Assembly (NCBI GenBank): GCA_036852015.1
Contig: JAANDG010000225.1
Span: 150,364 to 214,363 of the forward strand
Length of the DNA: 64,000 nt
Direction: 5' to 3'
From: Pelodera strongyloides
Lineage: Eukaryota; Nematoda; Chromadorea; Rhabditida; Rhabditidae
Position numbers and translations under genes: made by a program. Within the stretch, counting starts at the first letter, position 1. Each line of letters opens with the position of its first letter. This document shows, piece by piece, positions 50,201 to 62,075 of the stretch. The notes below the pieces were generated by a model. It did no database searches. It saw only the letters and a list, made by a program, of their open reading frames with translations, and had not been told where the DNA came from.

Positions 50201-53200
50201 ACCCTCGCCTTCTCGAAAACACACAAAAGCTCGCACATTGAGAGAGTGCTGATCACAACTGAACTCAAATCAGCCTGTCCGATGACGAACCTGAAAAATG
50301 AAGCAGTTCTTCTGGAATCTAAGTGAGCAGAACAAAATTCAGTAATGCGCTGTTTGTAGAGTGAATAAAAGTGCTTACCTGACTCTAATTGGACTGTCCT
50401 TCTTAACGTTACAATGATCATAGGCCGCAACAATCTCTTCCAAATGAAGATGAAGTTCAGTGGAGACAATTGGCAATTCATATCCAGGCACTTCATAGTC
50501 CTGGAAAAAAACTTGCTAGTCACTTCACGGAATTACTTTCAAAGTGACCCGCAACGACCGAAAGACACTCTGTTGAAATTACGGACCTGTAGTGTGAAAA
50601 TGCTGGCGATCTGCGTGACCCACAATTGCTCTGGTCCTCCGAAGGGTTTCAAGTTGGCTTGCAATTGTCGGACAGAAATGGCCAGGAGAACATCCTAGAA
50701 TGCTAGGTAAAAACAAATTCAATGTCATGAGCTGAACTATTAGCCACCCCAAAGCACACGTGCTGCAATAAATACCTTGATATCCCTTCGATCAGCCTGT
50801 GAATCTCGCATTTTCATTTCCAAAGCAACGGACAGCGAATCATCCCGGGAGTTTACGTACACCAACTCGGGATCGGTGGCCCTCTCAAGTTGGACTCCAT
50901 CGCGACATCGTGACACATTTCCAAAGGAGATGTCGTTCACTTTCCTTTCCAGTTCTATGCGGTCTGAATACACTAATGATAATTCTCGTATTAAGGTGGA
51001 CTGCACTTATCTTACCGTGAACACAAGAAGAATGGAATGAAACATCAGACAAAAACCCACTGCAATGCGTCACTTTGATCTTATTTGTGGTGAAGAAAAG
51101 GAAAGTGTGAAGCATATTTCCATGATATCCACCCAACACATACATACACGTCGATTCAACGTCCAGTAAAATTTGACCAGATCCGATTTTTTCCCCATCC
51201 TGAATAGTTATCTATTGTTATCCTTATCCTTCAAAAGACAGCGAGTTAAATGTATAAATATTACTTAAATTCTTTCTCAACCTACATAATCCCTTACTAA
51301 ATCATATGGGATAATTTTGCAGAAAACAACCCTTACCTTGATGACGTCTGTGCCCAAAAGAATATGACTCTTGTCTAGATTGAGTTTCAAGCTCAATTTG
51401 TGATTGCGACTGCGATCGATGCTGGACGTGGTAGCAGAAGAGACGGTTTCATACGCTTCGTCATCAGAGCAACTTGCTGAAAAAGCCCGGTGGTGGTGAG
51501 TCGTTGTTTGCTGAGCAAATTAATAAACAATAATAAAAATATAAATATGAGCATAAAATAAAGTACCATCATTCTTGCACTGTTTGAATTTGTCGACGCC
51601 AACGTCATCGTATGGCTGTGTGCCTCGAAGACTTGGAGCTGACGGCTCCCATAGTGCCAGGTCGTTCGCCTGGAAAAATAAGCTAATTGTGGAATGAAAT
51701 CTCAGTTTCTGGGAACACTTACTAAAGTCCTAACTACTTTGTGAGCATAACATTACCTACAGAAGGGAACATACCAGTCTGTTGTACAACACTTCGAGAA
51801 ACTTGTGGTTCGGAATGTGGGCCTTGAGGTTTGGAATAGAGATGTCCAGTACAACATCTGAGATAAAAGAACAAGACTCAGCCCACTCCAACATTTCTTC
51901 CCGGCTTCCAGCACGAAGGATTTTGCTCTGAAAAGTGTAGTATATTGCACATTCGACACGAATGCTCAAATCTGATAATTGACAGGTCTAGTCTAATAAC
52001 TGGACGTATTCTTGACAACATTGCACCCGTGTAGGCATAGTGATGAAGCAAAAAGCAAGCAATCACAAAAGCAAAAAGGTGTTTGGCACACATGTCTCAA
52101 TGAGTTCTGCACTACTACACACCTTCTGCTCGTTTTCTTCTCCGTCTTCCTCTGTAGTCGATGCATCGGATGTATACGACTGATGTACTTGAGAGAAAGG
52201 ACCGTCCTTCTTTGGTACCGACTCAAGCAACTTTGCGGAGAAACTCTAAAAGGAGAACGTGTAAAAATACTAGTATTTTCTGTATTACCAGCTATATGTG
52301 TACATTCTTCTAATACAATGCGCGGATAGTATTGACCAAAACAGTATCTATTATCCAAAAAAGAGCAGACGCGTGGCCCTAACCAAGAGCAAAACTATCG
52401 CGTACCTTTTCCATTAGATTGTCAGGGTCGGACGCACGAACATTTGTGTTCTGTAGTGACTTGTTTCGAGCATCGTAAGAAAGCGTGATTCTGGAAATTA
52501 TCCCATAAAAGAACACGATTGAAAGGACATATACTTTCGAAAACAGTGAACTGAAATTATAAAGGAAAGCGAATCCTAGTTTCTGCACCCGCAACACTAG
52601 GCTACAGGAACTTCCAAAGCGAACCTGACAAACTTCGTCGTTTCTCCGAACATCTTGGCTCCATACAGAAAGTACATCTCATCCTCGGTACACTCCAGAA
52701 CAGACGACTCGCCCAGAAAATAACCTAAAGCTATGACTTGAATGTGTTATGAATATAAATCTAGAGCGTACACTGCAAGAATGCATGCGATTAGATAAGG
52801 CCCTCGTAAAGTTATCAAAAACAACAAAAATGGCAAAACACTGACCGTGCAACTTGGAGGCTTGAATTTCAACAAGGGATTTCTGCGAATCCAATTCTGG
52901 AAGAGCAACAACCACCTCCTCCAAACGAACGCGCAACATTTCAGGATGGACACTTCTCTCGGTATAGGGCCTCCGTTTTGAGCACTCGTTCAGGTCCGCA
53001 ATAGGAATCCTGAACAAAACAAGTTTTATATAGTTCGTATACCGTCTAAACTTTAACTCACGTATGGCCGAGCCGCTAATGGGAAACTCCCATTTTTCGA
53101 ACCAGTAGGCTAGGTTGCCGGATCATTTGCAATTTTATAGAAGGAATGTGGTAACTATATATAAATCGAACGGTTACCTCAGGTCAATTGTCCACTCTTT

Positions 53201-56200
53201 GATGCTGATTTGCGTATTCGTTTGAGGTTTCTGAACTTCTTTCTCCTCCATAAAATTCTTCCAGTCCGACAGTTTCAATTGTTGTAACTAGAAATAAAAT
53301 TAATTATTTAGTGTGAGTTCTGTGTGCAGTTATAGTTCAAACAGAAAAATACAATCTACAAAAGATTCGGAAAAACTTACTTGTGGAGTCTGAGAAGTGA
53401 CTGTTGCTCCCACGAAGAACGGCTTTGGACATAGTAGATTGCTCATGCGATCAATGAGCGAAGGATCAATCTCGGTGTGACACTGATCCAAGAATACCTT
53501 GATTTCAGTCTAAATGGCATGGTTATGATGAAGATAGTCACCATTGACTCCAGATGCTTGCCAATTGTTAGCCTATTTAGTAAGCCTGAGGTAACTGGGT
53601 GGGGAGAAATTGCTACTATTAAATACCACACTCAAGCATTGACGAAAGAATACTACCAAGTAAACCATTAAAAAAAACTTTTTAGTCATATGTAGTCTGC
53701 CTCGAATAGACGTAGAAGACAAACGTACCTTGTTCGTACGCGTGTTTGCGGCGATATCGACCTTGATATGTTCGTCTGCAGTGCCAGCTTTGTCAAACAC
53801 CATAAGGGGAGAATACACACGCGTTGAACTCAGCTAAACAGACAAAGTTTCATTTACTTATTTCAGATTTCAGGCGCTAGCCAGATACAACTTGCAAGAT
53901 AACGACTTGCCCAAGACAACGGAAATTGACGAAAATGGAGCTCACAAAAGAGCTCAAAGAACTACCGGTACGGATTCAGGTCGCAATGATTCGATCAGCT
54001 CCGTGTTTATAAATGTCATCTTGAGTCTGGTGCTTTCAGCTTCCGAAACTTCGTAGTCAATTACAACTGCTGCGGAGACGAATCTAGAAAAGAATAGTAA
54101 GTATCACATGACAGCAAATATGAGACATAGCAAGCCAGATGAATGTATGTAAAAACCAAATGATAGTTCCCGACAGACCTCAAGTGATCCTTAGGATAGG
54201 CTTCGTCAATTTTGCTCCGAATATCCACCAGCGGCCGCTGTGAGTTGATTTTGAGTTTGCGCATTGTGGCGAAGAAACTAAAAAAAATGCTAAATGAAAA
54301 TCTGACACATGATAAGCCGAAATCATAACTAGAAGACAGTGGAATCCCCACACAATTTCTCCTTCCACATTCAAATACAGATGTTCTCGTTTAGCTGCCC
54401 CAACTAAGCGTAAATAGGAAGAAACCCCTACTGGTGAGATTCCTGATTGAGTGATTGAATTGCACCCTCCACTTCTGTTCGAGCAACACCCAATGGATCT
54501 TCATGTGCGATAACCATAACAATAGTGTTAATCCGGGCATGGAATTTGGTAGCGTCGTTGCGGTTATTGGTCGTTCCTAGAGTAGCAAAGCTAATGATTA
54601 GGCCGAAATCATAACAAGAACGGACAAATTGAACTAATTCAAAGGAAGCAAAAACACACTGATTGACGACTGGGTTGTCGTGATTGTGTCGCTTCGGTTA
54701 CCATCGCTCTCTTCCAATCTTACCGAGGAAAATTCTTGAAAACTCTCCTGGTAGGACCAATTACCTGAAACGATGGTGTTGAATTATGTGACGCAGAAAC
54801 AAAGGACTCACCCGAAAAGAGTATTTCCATGGGATTGTCCTCTAAACAAGTTCTAAATTAAAACTACGAACTGCAATAAATAAGATGTATTCAAACCTGT
54901 CTGTAGGCATTGGACTGCAGTTTTGTTCTCTTCAATCTGCTGTCTCATCACTATATCAAACTGTCGGTCGTCCATGTCACGCCCACCCACGGGCACAGTT
55001 GTTCTACAAAGAGAGAATGATGAACATTAGATCTTCTCGAGGATCGGAACAGAATTTTGACTGCTTGTGTCCCCAAAGCTGCAAAAAATACTCCATCGAA
55101 GAAAATTTTGAAACCTACGCCGTTTGGGCTAACGTGAGATTCGTGAAGAACTGCTGAAGAATGTAGACTTGTGATGGAGTCAAGAAGACGTGGAGACCAG
55201 AACAACTGACTTCGATTTTCACCTTAACAAGTGAACATGAACTAGGAATTTCAGGGCTGGTTTCTTTCCTGCAAGAATAACAAAAAACTGTTTTCTAACA
55301 TCTCATACAGATGTACTATGGTTCTCGTTCAAAAATAGAGTAACAGAAACCTTTTTCTCATGCGACTCTCGTTGATTTAAATCACTGTTATTAATCCGAA
55401 TCACAATAGTCGTTTCTTCTCCGAAATCAGCAAACTTGACAGGGTTCGATTCCAGTCTGAAAAGAGAAAATATTCCTGATATGTAGGTGGTTGCAATTGA
55501 TATGTACAACAAATATTCTCAAGGCAACTACTACCTTACACTGACAATAAACAAACACCCAGAAAGCAGCAAATTTTGTTGAAATGCTTACGGTTCATCA
55601 ACAGAGTGATCCTTGTTGGGAGGCGGTCGCAACGATCCATGTGATGGCAAAGTGGAATGACATGATAAATACTGGCTGGCACTGATTGTTGACGTAGAGC
55701 AAGGCATCGGGTCATCAGGGGAATCAGCAGCCTAAGTCGATCATTTTATTCCAATTTCTGAGGATCACAATGCACGAACAAGAAGTATGAATGTAACTCC
55801 AAATACCTGTTTCTGCTTCTCTCGGTGAATGAACAAGCTGGTTATCCTCATATCGGTAGAGTTGTCCCTCAGTTCGCTTAGCACATCGGTGAAAAAAGAC
55901 AGACCTAAACGGTCACTCTCATTTCGTGCAAACGAAAACAGCAATGCTCTCCGGAAACACGGCCTAGTCAATTTGGTAAGAAAAATATAAGTACACACCT
56001 TTTAGGCTGACAAACTTATTCAAGTTTGCCACGTTGTAGACTCCTTGCGGTTGCGCAGTAATTGCTTCGCAAGCTCCATTTTCCTGGCGGCAGGCTTTCA
56101 TCTGTTCGTCCATGAACTCCAATCTGAAAAATTAACCTATCCTATTACGAAAGTGAGAACTGAAAGAATTCCCGGATAGCATATCATCATGTATAGTCAG

Positions 56201-57830
56201 CATGACACGAAAAGGAAAAAGATCAACGAAACCCACTGTTCAATATCGACGCATATAGCAGTGACATGGGTTGATGGATGTTGTGGAGGTTTCTCAAATC
56301 GAACAATCGTATTCGAAAATTTCACATAAAACCGCGAGATAATCGCGTCGATTATCTGAAAATTAAAAAATTATCAGGGAAGAAATACGTTTAAAAAAAC
56401 TACATTTAAGAAGGCAAAATCATCCAGTACGCATTGTGCAGAACGAAGAAACGAATCAGATTTGATTAAGAAAACATAAGGGGAAGGAAACGGTATGTAA
56501 TTTCTACCTTTGTGAAAGCATGAATTCCATCAGTTCCTTCGAGTTCCTCATTTTTGACCTTTTCTTCCTCACAAAATGAACGGGCAAGTTCTGCTGATGA
56601 GACGAGGGACTCTACCACGCTTCCAATCATTGAAGAGACTATAAATAATATACTTATTATTGGTGAACCGATCAATTTTATCGTAGCAAAGGACTAGGTA
56701 CCGCAACGAAGCTACAATCGAAAGCTAAATTGATATAATAACAACCAGTAATTAATTCTAAGACATATCCTAGCATTCAACTACGTGATCATAAATACAA
56801 CAAAATGGAAAATGAACAATCATAATATTATTACTACTAATGGAATAATATTCTTACCAAATTCTCGGTCATCAATGCGGACAGACTGTTTGACTTGGAA
56901 TTCGAGCTGCAAGTCGGTAACCTCGCATTCTGTTGGTGTGGCTGTTAGCGATTTCCATGGCACCTGAACATTGAGGAGTCAACTGGTTTTGAATATATGG
57001 CATTGGGAAAACATGAACATGTGCGCTCACAGGACAGGTAATAATACACATTGTCCGGCTTATACTAAAAATATGCGTACGGAAACCACTTGTTTGTAAA
57101 CAGTAACAACCCAAGAAAACAAAACTAGAGAGAATAAAACTGCAACTGACAGTAATAACAATGGTTCCGACGTATCCAGAAATGAGCTCGATCGGAATAT
57201 TCTGGGCGGACAATGCTGCATTGATGTACTGAAATATAGATAGGCTTGTATAAGATAAGAAAGGCGACTTGTACTTCAAAACACTGGTTCGAAAAAGGAT
57301 ATGCAATAAAATTTCACTCACAACAGATAAAATCAATCAAAACATACCAAGCACAGTGGCATTTCTTTAGAGAACATTCTTTTAGATTCGAAACATGCTC
57401 AGGCGAATTACAGTTTCAGCTTTGGGCAAGTGCCCAGGACGAAAAAATAAAAAAAATGAAATTTTTTTTTTTTTTAGAACAAAAAAAAATAATATATTTT
57501 ATGTCCTGGGCAGTTGCTCAAAAGTAATTCGCAGTAAAGTATCCTACCTGTGCGTTTAGGACCAGGTTGTTCAATTGGATTTTTCCGTTGCTAAGGTCCA
57601 GCGACAATTCATCCAGTGAGATTTTTGTTTCCAGAAGGTGGCCCAAGTACCGGTGTATTATATAGGAACACCTAAAAAAGATAACACGGACATCACCAAA
57701 CATTTCGGCAGCCATATCTCTTAAAATGACCATCCACTAAACTTCAGCATTTCAATATATTTCTAAGAAAAAGTAAAACTCACCAACGACTGTGTAATTT
57801 GGTAGAAATGTCAAAATTGAAAAATTTCAT
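44295..57830 (-). CDS. atg-2: Autophagy-related protein 2, lipid transfer protein
   Basis: ATG2 is a rod-shaped bridge that moves phospholipids from the ER to the growing autophagosome, working with ATG9 and WIPI/ATG18. About 57 exons and roughly 2,100 residues, close to other animal ATG2 proteins; all but a few junctions join in phase. The N-terminal chorein region is in 57784-57830 and 57548-57671 ([20 protein letters not shown]), followed by a VPWKSL segment at 56858-56963. Other landmarks, in order: FLEVLYNRL (51775-51927), [13 protein letters not shown] (51567-51669), a LIR-type motif EEFCMVDD (48880-49005), YLYGGNDLG (48475-48564), [16 protein letters not shown] (47493-47595), the [17 protein letters not shown] block (45989-46065), and [20 protein letters not shown] (45776-45885). 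The ATG-C-type region [19 protein letters not shown] is at 45366-45523. C-terminal helices include [14 protein letters not shown] (44460-44565). The stop is at 44295. It includes a 30-bp microexon (54812-54841). Least certain junctions: the starts near 55223-55268 and at 49804. Confidence 0.96.
57403..57532. repeat. Imperfect palindrome, MITE-like, intronic
   Basis: The left arm 57403-57440 and right arm 57503-57532 are inverted copies, sharing GCGAATTAC and TGCCCAGGAC with gaps. They flank an A/T-only core with long A and T runs. It lies in the second atg-2 intron and is probably a short foldback element. Confidence 0.7.
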
Positions 57831-58183
57831 GACGTGATCAAAGAGACCTGAAAACATCAATAACCAAGAATTGTGAAGGCAAGTGCGGCAAGTGACGGCC
57901 GGTATAATAAAACGTAAAGATAAATTTAATGTGTTGCGCAAGTAAAATGAGCTTATTAAGCAACGCCCATTTTGGGGCGTTACGGAAGGATAAAATACTC
58001 ACAAGCTAATTTTTGCTTGTTCATTAGACATACAAGTAAAATTACCAGAGACAAAAACTTGCTTACAAAATTAAATTGGAAGATTTTCATGAAATTATGT
58101 TTTGTTGATGAGAATAACGATATTTTAATAGTCCATAATATCTATAGAATTGCGCTCACGAAAAAAAAAGATTATAGTGCCTA
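57831..58183. other. Shared upstream region, atg-2 and small gene
   Basis: A head-to-head arrangement: atg-2 starts leftward at 57830 and a candidate small gene starts rightward at 58184. GATTATAG at about 58170-58177 could be a trans-splice acceptor for the latter. Confidence 0.4.
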
Positions 58184-59089
58184 ATGTGGACCTTATTTGC
58201 TGATAGACTTTTTAATAAATATGCTATCAAAAACGTAACAGTAGAAAGAGAACAACCGGGTCACGTCTCTATCGCAAGATCAAATTCCATGGGTGCCACG
58301 AAGGGGCGGAGCAGAAATGAACCGCGCGTTCATGACGAGTTAAATGACAAGGTAAATTTGTCGCACTTTACTCAATAAAAAGGTTACAATACATTAAATA
58401 AAACAGTGTTGAAACCTAATGACAGTGAAGAAACATTTCCGGAAAAAGACAACAGATAAGCGTCTGGTTGCAAAGTAAATTTGAGTTAATGCTTTGGTAA
58501 TTATAGTTGAGAAATTCCTTGAACTATTTTGCAGTTTCAGATGAGTATAATGTGCATCATGATTATTGCCAGCATCTACCAAAATTTCGTCTCCATTTAT
58601 AATATGTGCTTATAATCGGAGTTAATATTCCATTTACAAGAAGTGAGGAGGCTCTTTTTTACTTCTCGTTCTTTTCGGTTAATTCTTTTTGGGAAGTGTT
58701 TTATGTGCATTGGAGCCTCGTGTATCCCGTCTCTGTTCCAAACACTCTTTTCACTCACCCTGTCTACGCGATAAAAACCCACCTCGATATATCAGCTGAT
58801 GCTGTCTCGCGCAACAGCTCGCGTTGCGGCACTGCTACAACGAAACTCAAGAGTAAAATTTGAAAAATTTGACTGAAAAAGACTGAAATTAGCACAGTTT
58901 CCAAAAATTACTCAGATCTTTTAACTATGCTTGGGCGGGTGCTACTATCTAAAATCAAGTTTTTGTATGTTTTTCGGAGAGTGCATCTATCTGGCTGGCT
59001 GCAATATAGAAAGTTACGAGTCTTATCACGAAATATTTCTTTGTCGTTCCTCTTTGCAGTGTGACGACACCACCCTTAATTGGAGCTAA
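58184..59089 (+). CDS. Candidate three-exon small protein, unrecognised
   Basis: Three exons join with GT-AG boundaries, all in phase 0: 58184-58351, 58796-58852 and 59060-59089, about 85 residues. Exon 1 begins MWTLFADRLFNKYAIKNV and contains a basic/serine stretch ARSNSMGATKGRSRNEPR. Exon 2 is an amphipathic, positively charged helix-like segment (MLSRATARVAALLQRNSR). Exon 3 ends CDDTTLNWS. A perfect AATAAA lies 70 bp after the stop (59159-59164), and a GATTATAG acceptor precedes the ATG by 6 bp. I do not recognise the family. Exon 2 alone resembles a mitochondrial presequence, but it is internal in this model. Confidence 0.5.
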
Positions 59090-59408
59090 AAGAAAACTGG
59101 CTTCTGCCAAAAAAAAAACGAGACCCTGTTGCGTGCTTCAGGTTATGTCTGATGTCTGAATAAAGCGGTATTAATGTGAGTAAACAGACGACGCCAAATG
59201 AACGAGTAGGCATTCGGACGAATCTGCGAAGGAAAATAACTGTGATTTGATGAGAACATGCGCACCACGGTGCTTTGGTCGCAAAACGCTTTTCGTAACT
59301 ACTGATGTGTGCTTAAAAGGTTATCCTAATACAATGGGTAAGTTATCCGTAAATTGGGATATACAGTAGTCAGCATCCGAAAATGTGTTTCTGTACGTGT
59401 AGTGGGTT
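59090..59408. other. Intergenic up to the duplication edge
   Basis: Contains the AATAAA of the small gene. It ends where similarity to the second FTHFS copy begins. Confidence 0.5.
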
Positions 59409-61605
59409 TAAAACAATTATATCAGTATTTTTTCGAAATAGAGTATGTCACCAAACAATACCCAAGCGCGTTCTTTGACATACAACACTCTAAATTACGC
59501 TCAGCGGTATATTGCTACTTACATTGCTTTGTGAATCACACACAAATATTCATATTTTTCTTGTTTTTGCAAATTACTTTTGCTTGGCGAGTTTTGCAGT
59601 TATGTTACGTAATCCTGGAGTGTTTTTTTTTTCACAGAACAGTTGGAACAACTTTTTTTCAGTTAAAAGTGCAAACAGAATAACAAAAAATGCACAACAG
59701 ACATAATCTCAGTTGCATCAAAAAATATTTATATACAAAGAGAATCAGGCCTCCAAGGTGCTATATGTTATAAAAAAGCGATATTGATATGAAGGAGGAA
59801 TGTTTACGTAGGAATCAACAAGTACATACGATAGAAAAACAGGAACGATTTCTTTCGGCACTGGCTGCCTCAAGACCGGAAGATCGAACACTTACAACGG
59901 CATATTATCTACTACAGTAGCCCTCAAAAATCAAATGATAAATGAAATACAAATCGAGAAAAGACTTTCGTTTAGAAAAGGCCGTCAATCCGGTAGGTGT
60001 CTGGATCAATTGTGATGTCGAAGAAACAAGGTCTAGTACTTAGACCGGGCATAGTTGTCATCTCTCCGACCAACGGATAAATGAAGCCTGCGCCTACGGA
60101 AGCGCGAACATCGCGAATGGGCAGAACAAAACCTGGAACATCCAACTGTGTAATAAAACAATACAAAAGCAGAACCTATGGATTTCCTCAGAATACCCTG
60201 TAAGAAGCTTAGAAGTCACCGTAACACAATTAGTTTAAAGCGAGAAACAAACCAGTTGGAGCGCCCTTTTTGCTCGGATCGTGTGACAGAGACAGATGCG
60301 TTTTGGCCATGCAAATTGGAAGTCCTGCGAATCCTTGACGTGAATAACGCTCCAATTTCTGCAAAACTGTTCCATAAACCTTTACACGTACGTCTCAAAA
60401 AACCGAATAACAATGAACATCTGATGACTCTCACAATTCATATTTGTTCAGAACTTAGCCACTGATAAACCAACCTCTTTGGCAATGGCGCTAAGCTCAA
60501 TGTTGTCTGCACCATATATCTCCTGAGCAATTATTCGAATCTTTTCCTCAAGCGTGCGATCAAGGGAGTAAAGGAATCTAAAACATATGTATAATTATCC
60601 AAGCGCATGATCATATCATGTAGCTTTTCATCAGGCTAAAGCGTTCAACACATTATAACGTAAGACCTCCAAGGATCTTTGACAATCCACATAGGTGTGC
60701 TTTTAAAAATCGTCTCTCTGACCTGAAGTCGGCGGAATGAGCGGTTGCCTCGACGACTGCCTTTGCGAGTTCAACAGCACCCGCGCCTCCCTTAGCCCAA
60801 TGCTCAGAGATCACTGCTCTGAACGCGCCGTAATGCAACGCCTAAATAAGCCATTAAGAAACCGGATTTCTTAAACTGTAAATTTAGTCCGCACTTGGCG
60901 ACCAAGCTTGTATGTATCTGTTATTCATTACTAGAAAATTGCACCTTTTCGACAACCGCGTTCAGTTCCGCTTCCGTATCGGTCGCGAAACGATTAATGC
61001 ACACAACGACTGGAACGCCGAACTTGTTTGCATTTTCAATCTAAATTTAATTTTTCAAGTAGGAGGTGGAAAAGACAAATAAGTAAATAATAGCTTACAC
61101 ACAAGGCGTCACATCACGAGTGTTAGATAATGGTTCTTTTTGGATGGCATGCTAACAAGACGACAGTACGACAAACTTCCTCCCTCGCTCTCATTTGCTT
61201 ATGTTTATTTTTTTTTCAGAAAATGACCTGTTTGCGAAGATTGGAATCACAGCCACCAATCACCAAGTCCAGATTCTCATCCAGGTATTCGTGTTTGAGT
61301 GGAGCGCCTGCAACAACGGGAGGACCGCCTCCGTGCATTTTGAGAGCGCGAACAGTTGCAACCAGCACAACGGCATTGGGTTGAAGTCCGGAATATCTGA
61401 AAGAGAAACATGGACAAAAATAATGGATAAAACATATGTAACACATTTCACCCTTCTACGGCTACGATTTCGAGACATAGCAATGTGTTAGAATTTTTGC
61501 TTATAGTAAGATGTGTAATTTCCTGAAATCCAACCTGCATTTAATGTTAAAGAACTTTTCCATTCCAATGTCGGCGCCAAAGCCTGCTTCAGTTACCACA
61601 TAACT
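59409..61605. repeat. Segmental duplication, copy A
   Basis: Near-identical to 62076-64000, introns and 3' flank included, at an offset falling from 2,667 to 2,658 bp. Differences are scattered substitutions and 1-2-base indels. The left edge is sharp at 59409 (equivalent to 62076). The right edge is sharp at about 61605, where a reverse-transcriptase fragment begins. Confidence 0.92.
59972..61605 (-). pseudogene. Formate-tetrahydrofolate ligase, 3' half, copy A (truncated)
   Basis: FTHFS makes 10-formyl-tetrahydrofolate from formate, THF and ATP in one-carbon metabolism. The frames in this copy are open. Exons: 61535-61605 ([18 protein letters not shown]), 61228-61396 ([20 protein letters not shown]), 60945-61040, 60723-60841 ([18 protein letters not shown]), 60475-60577, 60253-60358 ([20 protein letters not shown]) and 59972-60132 ([14 protein letters not shown]...DGLF, then stop). 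The C-terminus matches MTHFD1/MTHFD1L. The 5' half, with the N-terminal and P-loop regions, is missing: at about 61605 the gene runs straight into retroelement sequence. Although the sequence is intact, it lacks a start and upstream exons here, so I call it a truncated copy. An assembly artefact is possible. Confidence 0.8.
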
Positions 61606-62075
61606 TCCATTTGACATCCTTCTTCAACAGTTCGTCGAATGGTGCACGCAGTTTGTGCAATTCCTTTATGAACCTGCCGTAGTAGTTGATCTTTCCGATG
61701 AAAGAGCGTAGCTGACTGACGTCCTTCGGTTCGGGCATCCTCAAGATTGGCTCTATCTTGGATGGATCAGACTTGCGACCTTCTGCCGAGATAATCATCC
61801 CAAGGTACCTTATCTCTCTTGCAGCAAAGGTGCACTTCTCGAAATTGACGTGGAAACCATATTCCGAGATCCGTTTCATGCAGGCATTTAGGTTCCGATT
61901 GTGTTCCTGTAGTGTTCTACCAGAAACGATCACATCATCAAGGTACGCGCAACAAGCTTCGAGTCCAGCAGTCATAGCGTCCATGATCTTCTGAAAGATT
62001 CCAGGAGCAGTCTTGACTCCGAAGCACATTCTGTTGTATCGGTACAGTCTTCCAGTGCATCGTTCAGTCCCGTGC
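61606..62075 (-). mobile_element. Ty3/gypsy reverse transcriptase fragment
   Basis: A minus-strand frame of about 150 residues. It contains the RT palm motif YLDDVIVSG, preceded by FGVKTAPGIFQKIMD and followed by IRYLGMIISAEGRK and LRSFIGKINYYGRFI. This order is that of Ty3/gypsy polymerases, from the catalytic YLDD box through the thumb. No protease, RNase H, integrase or LTRs are present. Both ends abut duplicated FTHFS sequence, so it is a fragment sitting exactly between the two copies. Confidence 0.9.

Noticed and set aside
53040..53115. tRNA-like segment (GGCCGAG, TTCGAACC) in an atg-2 intron
   Set aside because: The elements are in the wrong order and spacing for a cloverleaf. The only stem is a short ATGGGA/TCCCAT hairpin.
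59354..59706. 109-residue + strand frame repeated near 62072-62371
   Set aside because: It recurs only because the 3' flank of FTHFS is duplicated. It is antisense to the gene's downstream region and lacks motifs.
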